Shown here piece after piece: positions 15,701-24,300 of a stretch of DNA of 64,000 nucleotides. The position numbers and the translations under genes are program-made. This DNA is from Pseudomonas sp. Au-Pse12. Its GTDB lineage: Bacteria > Pseudomonadota > Gammaproteobacteria > Pseudomonadales > Pseudomonadaceae. The DNA is taken from NCBI RefSeq assembly GCF_021341665.1, contig NZ_JAJTTH010000005.1, positions 62,001 through 126,000 of the forward strand. Direction: 5' to 3'. The notes beneath the pieces are model-generated. The model was not told the DNA's origin. It did not search any database and saw nothing but the letters and a program-made list of their open reading frames with translations. Within the stretch, counting starts at the first letter, position 1. Each line of letters starts with the position of its first letter.

Positions 15701-18637
15701 ATGTGGGGTGAAGACAAAGTGATGAACAATAGCGCAACGCCGATGAGCGAACGTTTCACCCTCGTGGTGATGACCCACAACCGCAAGGCGTTCCTGCAAC
15801 GTACCTTGCAGTACTACAGCACCTATCCCTGTTCGATCCTGGTCCTGGATTCATCCCAGGAGCCGGACGAGTCTCTGGCCGAGCGCTATCCCGAGGTCGA
15901 CTACCGGCATCTGCCGCAATTCGGCTACAAGGGCCTGCAGGACAAGCTGACCTACGGTGTCAATCTGGTCACCACGCCTTACATGGCGTTTGCTGCCGAT
16001 GACGACTTCCTGATTCATGATGCGCTCAATGCATCGGTGGAGTTTCTTGAGGCAAACCAGGACTACGGTCTGTGTCATGGCTACGGGATGATGTACGTGG
16101 CGCGGGCAACGGAGACCAATTTCTACCGTCGCGATTGTCGGGTGGTCGAGGATTATGCCTCCGACGATCCGCGTGAGCGGGTCATGAGCTTCATGGAGAA
16201 CTTCCTGCCGCCGTTCTACGGCGTGATCCGCACGGACCTGCTGCGCCAGTGGTACAACCAGTTGCCGGCCGGGGTCAATTTCGAGTGGCAGGAAATCGGT
16301 CATAGTTTCTACCTCCTGGCTTGTGCCAAGGCGCGCATCCTGCCGATTCCCTTTGCCGTGCGCGAGGCCAACTATGGCAGCTCCGAGCACAACACCGACG
16401 TGCTGACTGTGCTGGCGTTTCAGGACGCCCGGTCGGTGGAGCAACGGCAGGCCTTTGCCGAGTTCCTCGCTTCGCTGCCCACAGGCTTCAGTGGTCGGGA
16501 CCCGCAAGAGATCAAGCAGATTGCCCTGGACAGTTTCACCGCCTTGGCCGATTGCCTGCTTTCCAAACGTTCCCTCAAGGGCGCGATGATTTTCCGTTCG
16601 GCCTGGGTCGAAGTCGGTGCCGAGCCGGTGCGTTCGTTCGGCGCCGAGCAGTTCGTCGAGATGCCGTTCTACAACAAGCCGATGTTCGATCTGCTGACCC
16701 AGTTCGAGTTCCTCATGCACGCGATGCCGGCGGGCCGGCTCCAGCTCCAGGAGTTGGAAGGCGTGCTGCTGCGCCAGGAGGAGCTGATGCGGGTGCATCC
16801 CAATGACACCGCGCGAACCCTGCGCAGTCGGCTATGGGAAGCCTTGACCCTGAACATGTTCAACCGCCAGGTGGTCAAGCGCCTGGTCGAGTCCATGCGC
16901 GATACGGACGAGCAGGAAGAGGCGAGCAAGCTGCAGGCCTGGGCCGAGCGCCTGGATTCCGTGCAAGGGCCGGACAGTCGAGTGCTGCTTGATGCCACCG
17001 AGTCCGGTCGCCTGCTCAACTGGCTGGACGCTCGTGCGCCGGAGCCTGCGCAACTGAGTGCCATCAGTGAGCATCTGGCGCGTCATGGCGGCGGTCCACA
17101 GGTGCAGATCCTGCTGCTCGACCTCGATGCCGACATGGTCAAGCTGCAGGCCACTTTCGACAGTCTGGTGGCGAGCCATTTCAAAGCCTTCAAGCTGGTG
17201 GTACTGACCACCGGCGACTTGCCGGCCACCACCTCCGCTCAGGACACCTTGCACTTCGTCAAGGTCACCGAGAGCAACTATGTGGAGCGGATCAACCTGG
17301 CTCTGGCCCAGTCTCGCGCTGATTGGATTCTGCTGGCCGAGGCCGGTGATCAGTTCACCGCCAGTGGCCTGCTGCGGGCCAGTCTGGAGCTGCTGGGCGC
17401 CGAAGGCATTCGTGCGGTCGCGATGGATGAAGTGCAGCGTCGGAGTGATTTCACCCTGAGTTCGGTATTCCGTCCTGGGCTCAACCTTGACCAGCTGCAA
17501 TGCGCTCCCGGATTGATGGCCCGGCACTGGTTGCTGCAGCGTGACGCCTTGATGCAGATCGGTGGTTTCTCCAGCGATCTCAAGCAGGCATTGGAATTCG
17601 ATGTGCTGCTGCGCTTGATCCAGGATGGCGGCCTCGCGGGACTGGCCCATCTGGCCGAGCCACTGTTGATCTGCCGTGCTCCAACAGATGAGTCCAGCGC
17701 CGAGGAGCGTCAGGTACTGACCCGACACCTGGCGGCACGGGGTTATCGCGCCCAGGTCAGTTCGGCGCAGCCGGGCACTTACCAGATCGAGTATCAGCAC
17801 GCCGAGCGTCCGCTGGTGTCGATCATTCTGGCGAGCCAGGACAACTTCGCCGAGTTGCAACGCTGCCTGGTCAGCGTGCTACAGCGCACTCGCTACCAGC
17901 GCTACGAAGTGCTGATTGCCGAGAACCACAGCCAGAACGCCGAACTCGACAGCTGGCTCGCCAGTCTGGAGCGTCGCGGCGATCGTATTCGTGTGCTGCG
18001 CAGCGAGCGGCGTCTGAGCTCCTCGGCCCTGTACAACGCCGCCAGCCTTGAGGCCCGAGGCGAGTACCTGGTGCTGTTGGCAACGGATGCCGAGGTGGTC
18101 AACGCCAACTGGATCGAGAGCCTGCTCAACCAGGCCCAGCGTCCGGAAGTCGGCGTTGTCGGTGCCAAGCTGGTAAACGAAAAGGGTGCGACCACCCAGG
18201 CCGGACTGATCCTGGGCTTCGACGGCCATCTGGGCGCGGCTTTCGCTGGCGAGGCCAAGGACGCCGCGGGCTACATGAACAGCCTGTGGGTGGAGAAGAA
18301 CTACTCGGCGGTGTCCGGTGCCTGCCTGATGATCGCCAAGGCGCTGTTCGAGGCGGTGGGTGGACTGGACGAAGAGCATTTCGACCAGGCTTTCGCCGAT
18401 GTCGACCTGTGCCTGAAGGTCGCCGATGCCGGTTACCTCACCGTCGTGACTCCCCAGGCGCAGATTCAGCACCCGGGCACCCTGGCGCAGGATTCACAAG
18501 CCGCAGCGGCCCTGCAGGACAAGTGGGCGGCGCGCTTTGCCCAGGATATTGCCTATAACTCGAACCTGGCGTTGAGCGGCAAGGGCTTTGTCCTGGGTGT
18601 TGCAGGCACGGTGAACTGGGCTCAGTTGCTCGGATAA
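15701..18637 (+). CDS. Multidomain glycosyltransferase (Fgt2-like)
   Basis: A 978-residue cytoplasmic glycosyltransferase. The N-terminal domain (about 15-320) is TIGR00180-like: FTLVVMTHNRKAFLQRTLQYY with a DDD metal site in FAADDDFL. A helical region follows. From about 470 there is a degenerate GT2-like domain (EAGDQF in place of DxD), and from about 700 a GT2 domain starting RPLVSIILAS with VSGACLMI and GLDEEHF. The last two domains are homologous to the middle of the first glycosyltransferase. ATG 15701 is chosen because GGGGAAGG lies five to six bases upstream; the frame stays open much further upstream but overlaps another gene. It probably extends or starts the flagellin glycan. Confidence 0.87.
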   Translation: MWGEDKVMNNSATPMSERFTLVVMTHNRKAFLQRTLQYYSTYPCSILVLDSSQEPDESLAERYPEVDYRHLPQFGYKGLQDKLTYGVNLVTTPYMAFAADDDFLIHDALNASVEFLEANQDYGLCHGYGMMYVARATETNFYRRDCRVVEDYASDDPRERVMSFMENFLPPFYGVIRTDLLRQWYNQLPAGVNFEWQEIGHSFYLLACAKARILPIPFAVREANYGSSEHNTDVLTVLAFQDARSVEQRQAFAEFLASLPTGFSGRDPQEIKQIALDSFTALADCLLSKRSLKGAMIFRSAWVEVGAEPVRSFGAEQFVEMPFYNKPMFDLLTQFEFLMHAMPAGRLQLQELEGVLLRQEELMRVHPNDTARTLRSRLWEALTLNMFNRQVVKRLVESMRDTDEQEEASKLQAWAERLDSVQGPDSRVLLDATESGRLLNWLDARAPEPAQLSAISEHLARHGGGPQVQILLLDLDADMVKLQATFDSLVASHFKAFKLVVLTTGDLPATTSAQDTLHFVKVTESNYVERINLALAQSRADWILLAEAGDQFTASGLLRASLELLGAEGIRAVAMDEVQRRSDFTLSSVFRPGLNLDQLQCAPGLMARHWLLQRDALMQIGGFSSDLKQALEFDVLLRLIQDGGLAGLAHLAEPLLICRAPTDESSAEERQVLTRHLAARGYRAQVSSAQPGTYQIEYQHAERPLVSIILASQDNFAELQRCLVSVLQRTRYQRYEVLIAENHSQNAELDSWLASLERRGDRIRVLRSERRLSSSALYNAASLEARGEYLVLLATDAEVVNANWIESLLNQAQRPEVGVVGAKLVNEKGATTQAGLILGFDGHLGAAFAGEAKDAAGYMNSLWVEKNYSAVSGACLMIAKALFEAVGGLDEEHFDQAFADVDLCLKVADAGYLTVVTPQAQIQHPGTLAQDSQAAAALQDKWAARFAQDIAYNSNLALSGKGFVLGVAGTVNWAQLLG
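18122..18166 (+). repeat. Direct repeat, copy B (inside second glycosyltransferase)
   Basis: This segment encodes LLNQAQRPEVGVVGA (codons 808-822), identical in protein to copy A at 7553-7597 and nearly identical in DNA. Same orientation; see the finding on in-frame recombination. Confidence 0.85.
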
Positions 18638-18647
18638 GGATCCAGTC

Positions 18648-19649
18648 ATGTTCAACGGTAAGTCGATTTTCATTTCCGGTGGCACCGGTTCCTTTGGGCG
18701 CAACTTCATTCGACGCCTGCTGGAGCAGTACCAGCCCAAGCGGGTGGTGGTGTTTTCCCGCGACGAGCTCAAGCAGTATGAGATGCAGCAAACCTTCAAT
18801 GCGCCGTGCATGCGTTACTTCCTTGGCGATGTGCGCGATGCTGAGCGTCTGCGTCAGGCCATGCGCGGTATCGACTATGTGGTCCATGCCGCCGCGCTGA
18901 AGCAGGTGCCTGCCGCCGAATACAACCCCACCGAGTGCATTCGTACCAACGTCAATGGTGCCGAGAACATAATCGCTGCAGCCATCGACAACGGGGTGAA
19001 AAGGGTTGTGGCCTTGTCCACCGACAAGGCGGCCAGTCCGATCAACCTGTACGGTGCCACCAAACTGCTGTCGGACAAGCTGTTTGTGGCGGCGAACAAT
19101 ATTGCCGGTGAGCAGCCGACCCGTTTTGCCGTGGTGCGCTACGGCAATGTCGCCGGCTCCCGTGGTTCGGTCGTGCCGTTCTTCAGCAAACTGATTGCCG
19201 AGGGAGCCAGGGAGCTGCCGATTACCGATGAGCGCATGACGCGTTTCTGGATCACGCTGGATCATGGTGTGCAGTTTGTTCTGGACAGCTTCGCCCGCAT
19301 GCATGGCGGGGAGATCTTCGTGCCCAAGATTCCTTCGATTCGCATTGTCGATCTGGCGTCGGGCATGGCTGCCCATCTGCCGCAGAAACAGGTCGGCATC
19401 CGTCCAGGAGAGAAGCTCCATGAGTTGATGGTGCCGCTGGATGATGCGCGCATGACCCTGGAGTTTGCCGATCATTACACGATTCAACCGTCCATTCGTT
19501 TTACCAGCGTCAATGTCGACTTTGCCGTTGATGGCGTGGGGGAGCGGGGCGTTTCGGTCGCCGAGGATTTCGAGTACCGCTCCGATACCAACCCGCACTT
19601 CCTCTCGGTGGGGCAGATTGCCGAGTTGCATGACGGAATTTCGGCATGA
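18648..19649 (+). CDS. pseB: UDP-N-acetylglucosamine 4,6-dehydratase (inverting) PseB
   Basis: PseB starts pseudaminic acid synthesis by dehydrating UDP-GlcNAc and inverting C5. The 333-residue product has the NAD motif FISGGTGSFGRNF at residues 8-20. The catalytic cluster is S124-T125-D126-K127 with Y135xxxK139 in NLYGATK, as in the Helicobacter/Campylobacter FlaA1/PseB enzymes. Further landmarks are VVRYGNVAGSRGSVVPFF and the C-terminal RPGEKLHE. The start follows the second glycosyltransferase by 10 bases, so the pse genes appear joined to the CDP-sugar operon. The stop overlaps the pseC start (ATGA). Confidence 0.94.
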   Translation: MFNGKSIFISGGTGSFGRNFIRRLLEQYQPKRVVVFSRDELKQYEMQQTFNAPCMRYFLGDVRDAERLRQAMRGIDYVVHAAALKQVPAAEYNPTECIRTNVNGAENIIAAAIDNGVKRVVALSTDKAASPINLYGATKLLSDKLFVAANNIAGEQPTRFAVVRYGNVAGSRGSVVPFFSKLIAEGARELPITDERMTRFWITLDHGVQFVLDSFARMHGGEIFVPKIPSIRIVDLASGMAAHLPQKQVGIRPGEKLHELMVPLDDARMTLEFADHYTIQPSIRFTSVNVDFAVDGVGERGVSVAEDFEYRSDTNPHFLSVGQIAELHDGISA

Positions 19650-20818
19650 TTCCCTACGGTCGCCAGAGTATCGACCAGGCGGATATCGATGCCGTCGTAG
19701 ACGTTCTGCAGTCCGACTGGCTGACTCAGGGACCGGCCATCGAAGCCTTTGAGCAGGCCATGGCCGCGTGCTGCGAGGCGGCCCATGGAGTGGCCGTCTG
19801 CAATGCCACGGCAGCTTTGCATATCGCTTGCCTGGCGGCCGGCTTGGGGCCAGGTGATTGGCTGTGGACCAGTCCCAATACCTTTCTGGCTTCGGCCAAC
19901 TGTGGGCGTTACTGCGGTGCGGATGTGGACTTTGTCGATATCGATCCGCAGACCTGGAATCTTGATGTCGAGGCCCTGGCTGACAAGCTACAGGCTGCCC
20001 AGGCGTGTGGACGGTTGCCCAAGGTGGTGGTGGCGGTGGCTTTTTCCGGGCAGAGCTGCGACATGCGCCGGTTGGCGGAGTTGGCTGAGCGATATGCCTT
20101 CACGGTGATCGAAGATGCTTCCCACGCGGTGGGCGCCTGCTATGCGGGCCGGCCAGTCGGTTGCGGTGAGTTTGCTGCGATGACCGTGTTCAGCTTTCAT
20201 CCGGTGAAGATCATTACCAGCGCCGAGGGCGGGATGGTTCTGACCAATCGCCCCGAGCTGGCGGCGCGTCTGCGACGCCTGCGCAGCCATGGCATGACGC
20301 GTGATCCGGCACAGATGAGTGAGGCCAGTCATGGTCCCTGGTACTACCAGCAGGTGGAACTGGGCTTCAACTATCGGATGACCGATCTTCAAGCTGCGCT
20401 GGGGTTGTCCCAGTTGAACAGGCTGGATGACTTTGTGCGGCGCCGCCAATACCTGGCTGCTCGCTATCAGCGCCTATTGCAGGGTCTGCCATTGACACTG
20501 CCCCAGGCTCAGGCCGATGCACAGTCGGCCTGGCATCTGTATGTGGTGCGGTTGCAGCTCGAAGGACTGAAGCACTCTCATCGACAGGTTTTCGAGGGGC
20601 TGCGTGAGTCGGGAGTTGGGGTCAATCTGCATTACATTCCGGTGCACCTGCAGCCGTATTACCAGGCGCTGGGCTTTGCTCAGGGGGACTTTCCCCAGGC
20701 CGAGCGCTATTACGCGGAAGCTCTCAGCCTGCCGATTTATCCCGGGTTGAGTGACAGCGAACAGGATTTCATTGTCCAGCAGGTACGGCGCTGGGTACAG
20801 GAGTCTTCAGGATCATGA
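19646..20818 (+). CDS. pseC: UDP-4-amino-4,6-dideoxy-N-acetyl-L-altrosamine transaminase PseC
   Basis: PseC is a PLP-dependent aminotransferase of the DegT/DnrJ/EryC1/StrS family that aminates C4 of the PseB product using glutamate. The 390-residue protein has the N-terminal IPYGRQSIDQADIDAV typical of PseC. Cofactor residues are D157 in VIEDASHAVG and the Schiff-base lysine K188 in FSFHPVKIITSAEGG. The later QVELGFNYRMTDLQAALGLSQL is also characteristic. It overlaps pseB by four bases at its start and pseF by four bases at its end. Confidence 0.94.
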   Translation: MIPYGRQSIDQADIDAVVDVLQSDWLTQGPAIEAFEQAMAACCEAAHGVAVCNATAALHIACLAAGLGPGDWLWTSPNTFLASANCGRYCGADVDFVDIDPQTWNLDVEALADKLQAAQACGRLPKVVVAVAFSGQSCDMRRLAELAERYAFTVIEDASHAVGACYAGRPVGCGEFAAMTVFSFHPVKIITSAEGGMVLTNRPELAARLRRLRSHGMTRDPAQMSEASHGPWYYQQVELGFNYRMTDLQAALGLSQLNRLDDFVRRRQYLAARYQRLLQGLPLTLPQAQADAQSAWHLYVVRLQLEGLKHSHRQVFEGLRESGVGVNLHYIPVHLQPYYQALGFAQGDFPQAERYYAEALSLPIYPGLSDSEQDFIVQQVRRWVQESSGS

Positions 20819-21522
20819 GTGCGATTGCCATCATTCCTGCCCGAGGCGGCAGCAAGCGTATTGCACGCAAGAACCTCAAGGCCTTCGATGGCGTGCCGAT
20901 GCTCGCGCGCTCTATTGATAAGGCGCTGAGCTGTGGGTTGTTCCGGCAGGTGGTGGTCAGTACCGATGACCCTGAGATCGCGGAGTTGGCGCTCGCCTGT
21001 GGGGCCGAGGTGCCCTTCATCCGGCCGTCGACCCTGGCGGATGACTTCACTGGCACCGCGGCGGTGATTGTCCATGCCTTGCAGACGTTGCGGGAGCAGG
21101 GGCGGGAATTCGAGTACGCCTGTTGCATCTATGCCACTGCGCCCTTGCTGCAGGAACGTTATCTGCGTCAGGGGCTGGAGATGTTGATGCGGCACCCGGA
21201 CAAAGGGTTTGCCTTCTCGGTGTGCAGCTTCGGCTTTCCCGTGCAGCGGGCGTTGGTTCTCGATGAGCAAGGGGCGCTCAATGCCTTGTATCCGGAGTTT
21301 CGCCAGAGCCGTTCCCAGGATCTTCCGCCGGCCTATCAGGATGCGGGGCAGTTCTACTGGGGCAGGACTCAGGCTTGGCTGGAAGGCGAGGTGTTGTTCT
21401 CGACTCGCAGCCTGCCGGTGATCCTGCCGCGTCATCTGGTGCAGGACATCGATACCGAAGAGGATTGGCGGCGCGCTGAATACCTGTATGCCGCGCTCAA
21501 GGCCGGGGGAGAGCTGGAGTGA
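20815..21522 (+). CDS. pseF: Pseudaminic acid cytidylyltransferase PseF
   Basis: PseF activates pseudaminic acid with CTP, giving CMP-pseudaminic acid, the glycosyl donor. The 235-residue product is a member of the NeuA/KdsB nucleotidyltransferase family with the signature AIIPARGGSKRIARKNL near the N terminus, VVSTDDPEIAELA, and CCIYATAPLL as expected for PseF. The C-terminal HLVQDIDTEEDWRRAE contains the metal-binding aspartates. The ATG overlaps the pseC stop and its stop overlaps the GTG of pseG, consistent with tight coupling of the pathway. Confidence 0.93.
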   Translation: MSAIAIIPARGGSKRIARKNLKAFDGVPMLARSIDKALSCGLFRQVVVSTDDPEIAELALACGAEVPFIRPSTLADDFTGTAAVIVHALQTLREQGREFEYACCIYATAPLLQERYLRQGLEMLMRHPDKGFAFSVCSFGFPVQRALVLDEQGALNALYPEFRQSRSQDLPPAYQDAGQFYWGRTQAWLEGEVLFSTRSLPVILPRHLVQDIDTEEDWRRAEYLYAALKAGGELE

Positions 21523-23024
21523 GGGTGCTGATCCGCGCCGACGCTTCGCCGGCTATCGGCAGTGGCCATGTGGCCCGCTGCCTGACCCTGGCCCAGGAGC
21601 TGCGCCGCCAGGGCGCCAGTGTGGCATTCGCCTGTCGGCGTCTGCTCGGGCATCGCCTGGAGGCGCTGCAGGCCGAGGGGTTCCAGACCTTCGAGTTGCC
21701 GGAGCGCTATGCCGACGAGCATCCCGAGTTGGGGATCGAGACGCCCTTGCCCTGGCAGGCAGACATCGCCGCGTTGCAGCGGGCGCTGGCCACTCAAGCA
21801 GCCTTCGATTGGGTGCTGGTGGACCATTACGGCCTTGATCACCAATGGCAGGTTGCGGCTCGGCAGTGGGCGCCCAGGATCGCCGCCATCGACGACCTGG
21901 CCAACCGCAGGCACGCCGTGGACCTGTTGCTGGACCAGAACTTCAGCGGTAGCGTCCAGGCCTATGCCGGGTTGCATGACGAGCGCTGCCGGACTCTGTT
22001 CGGCCCGCATTTCGCCTTGCTGCGTGAAGAGTTCCGACGTCCAGCGATCCCGATTCGGCCCCAGCCGCGGCGGGTGCTGGTGAACTTCGGTGGCTTCGAT
22101 GCCGCCGGTCAGACCCATAAGGCCATGTTGGCGCTGGCGGATTTCCACCAGTTGCAGGTGGATTTCGTCGCCGGCAGCGGCAACCCGGACTGGCCGGCCA
22201 TGCAGGCCTTGGCCGCGGGGCGGCCGCACTGGCGCCTGCACAGCTATGTGAAGAATTTTGCCGCTCTGCTGGCCGAGGCCGATCTGTGCCTGGGCGCCGG
22301 GGGCGGTACCAGTTGGGAGCGCGCGGTGCTGGGCGTGCCCACGCTGTGCATCACCGTGGCCGGCAACCAGGAGGTCAATGCGCGCTTGCTGGCCGAAGCC
22401 GGCGTCCACTTGTATCTGGGGCCTTGTGAGCAGGTCAGTGTGGAGCAGGTGCGTCAGGCCGTGAGCCTGCTGCTGGACAATCCATGGTTGCGTCATAGCC
22501 TGGCCCGGCGGGCCCGCGAACTGGTGGATGGCCGTGGCGTGCAGCGCGTGGCGGCGGCGTTGTTCGCCACCGCGCTGCACTTGCGTCCGGCGACCCTGGA
22601 TGATGCCCGCCTGCTGTTCGACGGACGTAATGCCGAGCTTGTCAGGTGTTGGTCCCAGCAGCCCGGGACGCTTGAGTGGCCGGAGCATCTGCACTGGCTG
22701 GAGGCTTCTCTGAAGGATCCGCAGCGCTTGTTGCTGGTCGCGCAAGTGCCCGAGGGGCCGGTGGGGGTGTTGCGCTATGACCGCCAAGGCGTCCAGGCCG
22801 AGGTGTCGATCTACCTGTTTGCCGAGCGCCTGGGCCTGGGCTGGGGGGCTGCGTTGCTGGAGCAGGGTGAGGCATACCTGATGCGCCATTGGCCTGATGT
22901 GCAGCGCCTGGGGGCTCAGGTGCTGGCAGGTAACCAGGTTTCACTGGCGTTGTTTCGCCACGCCGGCTACTGCCAGGCACCCTGCGAATTCACCCGAGTA
23001 TTGAAGGAATCTCTGGATGACTAG
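21519..23024 (+). CDS. pseG: PseG hydrolase fused to a GNAT acetyltransferase (PseH-like)
   Basis: This 501-residue protein combines two pathway steps. Residues 1 to about 345 are PseG, the UDP-sugar hydrolase that removes UDP (RADASPAIGSGHVARCL with catalytic-region H17, VNFGGFD at 188-193, and GAGGGTSWERAVLG). Residues about 354-498 form a GNAT domain (LRPATLDDARLLFDGRN, VSIYLFAERLGLGWGAALLEQG, ALFRHAGYC), which fits PseH, the N-acetyltransferase acting just before PseG. No separate pseH is present. The start is GTG 21519, overlapping pseF, and it overlaps pseI by 8 bases. Confidence 0.91.
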   Translation: MRVLIRADASPAIGSGHVARCLTLAQELRRQGASVAFACRRLLGHRLEALQAEGFQTFELPERYADEHPELGIETPLPWQADIAALQRALATQAAFDWVLVDHYGLDHQWQVAARQWAPRIAAIDDLANRRHAVDLLLDQNFSGSVQAYAGLHDERCRTLFGPHFALLREEFRRPAIPIRPQPRRVLVNFGGFDAAGQTHKAMLALADFHQLQVDFVAGSGNPDWPAMQALAAGRPHWRLHSYVKNFAALLAEADLCLGAGGGTSWERAVLGVPTLCITVAGNQEVNARLLAEAGVHLYLGPCEQVSVEQVRQAVSLLLDNPWLRHSLARRARELVDGRGVQRVAAALFATALHLRPATLDDARLLFDGRNAELVRCWSQQPGTLEWPEHLHWLEASLKDPQRLLLVAQVPEGPVGVLRYDRQGVQAEVSIYLFAERLGLGWGAALLEQGEAYLMRHWPDVQRLGAQVLAGNQVSLALFRHAGYCQAPCEFTRVLKESLDD

Positions 23025-24069
23025 TTTCAAGATCGGCTCGCGCTCGGTGGGCGCCGGTGCGGCGCCGTTGATCATCGCCGAGATGAGCGGCAACCATAAT
23101 CAATCGCTGGAGGTGGCCCTGCAGATTGTCGAGGCGGCGGCCAAGGCCGGTGCCCATGCCTTGAAATTGCAGACCTACACCGCCGATACCATGACCCTGG
23201 ATCTGGATCAGGGCGAGTTCTTCATCAAGGACCCGAACAGCCTCTGGGCCGGTTCATCCCTGTATGACCTTTACCAGCGCGCCCATACGCCTTGGGAGTG
23301 GCACCCGCCGATCTTCGCCCGGGCGCGGGAGTTGGGCATGCTGGCGTTTTCCACCCCGTTCGACGAGAGCGCGGTGGATTTTCTCGAGAGCCTCGACGTC
23401 CCGGCCTACAAGATCGCCAGTTTTGAAAACACCGACCTGCCCTTGATTCGTCGGGTCGCCGCCACCGGCAAGCCGCTGATCATCTCCACCGGCATGGCCA
23501 GCATCGCCGAGCTGGACGAAAGTGTCCGCGCTGCCCGTGAGGCAGGTTGCCGTGACTTGGTGTTGCTCAAGTGCACCAGCACCTACCCGGCCTCGCCAGA
23601 GAACAGCAATCTGCTGACCATTCCCCATCTGCGGGAGCTGTTCGGCTGTGAAGTGGGGTTGTCCGACCACAGCATGGGAGTCGGGGTGTCCGTGGCTGCG
23701 GTGGCGCTGGGTGCCACGGTGATCGAAAAGCACTTCACCCTGGATCGCGCCGCTGGCGGGGTCGATGCCAGCTTCTCTCTGGAGCCTGCGGAGCTGGCCA
23801 GCCTGGTGCTGGAAACCGAGCGCGCCTGGCAGGCCATGGGGCAGGTGCGCTATGGCGCCACCCAGGCAGAGAGCCCATCACTGGTCTACCGCCGGTCGCT
23901 GTATGTCACTCGCGACATGCAGGCCGGAGAGCTGTTCAGCGCCGATAATGTGCGGGCCATCCGTCCCGGGCTGGGGCTGGCTCCCAAGCACTACGACGCG
24001 CTACTCGGTCGTCGCGCGCGCCAGGCCCTCAAGCGCGGCACCGCACTGGACTGGGCATTCGTCGAATAG
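23017..24069 (+). CDS. pseI: Pseudaminic acid synthase PseI
   Basis: PseI condenses the 2,4-diacetamido-trideoxyaltrose released by PseG with phosphoenolpyruvate to give pseudaminic acid. The 350-residue product is NeuB-type. Residues about 15-270 form the TIM barrel (IIAEMSGNHNQSLEVAL, ALKLQTYTADTMTLD, FSTPFDESAVDFLE, LKCTSTYPASPEN, GLSDHSMGV, VIEKHFTLDR). From about 290 there is a C-terminal SAF/antifreeze-like domain (RRSLYVTRDMQAGELFSADN). It ends the overlapping run; a 231-base gap follows. Confidence 0.94.
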   Translation: MTSFKIGSRSVGAGAAPLIIAEMSGNHNQSLEVALQIVEAAAKAGAHALKLQTYTADTMTLDLDQGEFFIKDPNSLWAGSSLYDLYQRAHTPWEWHPPIFARARELGMLAFSTPFDESAVDFLESLDVPAYKIASFENTDLPLIRRVAATGKPLIISTGMASIAELDESVRAAREAGCRDLVLLKCTSTYPASPENSNLLTIPHLRELFGCEVGLSDHSMGVGVSVAAVALGATVIEKHFTLDRAAGGVDASFSLEPAELASLVLETERAWQAMGQVRYGATQAESPSLVYRRSLYVTRDMQAGELFSADNVRAIRPGLGLAPKHYDALLGRRARQALKRGTALDWAFVE

Positions 24070-24245
24070 GCCTTTGTGTTGCTGATTCGGCAAAATGGCG
24101 TGACCTGTGAGTCATAACGTGCATCTTCACTGTATTGTATTGCCCGGGAAGATGGCGCCAGCCCTGCGTGACAGGACCCGTGATAGCCCTTTGTTCTTCC
24201 CGATGCCGTTGTGTTCGGCGCAAGTATCTGTGTTTCTTTCGGCAG

Positions 24246-24270
24246 CCCCTGCTCAGTGACTGAGCGGGGG
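24246..24270. repeat. Inverted repeat upstream of the ketoacyl synthase gene
   Basis: CCCC-T-GCTCAG pairs with CTGAGC-GGGG around a TGA loop with one bulged T. No T run follows, so it is not a clear terminator. It may shape the leader of the gene starting 31 bases downstream. The rest of the 24070-24300 gap has no open frame or recognisable promoter. Confidence 0.5.
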
Positions 24271-24300
24271 TATTGAGCTGTTTATTATTGGGAAGCCGTA

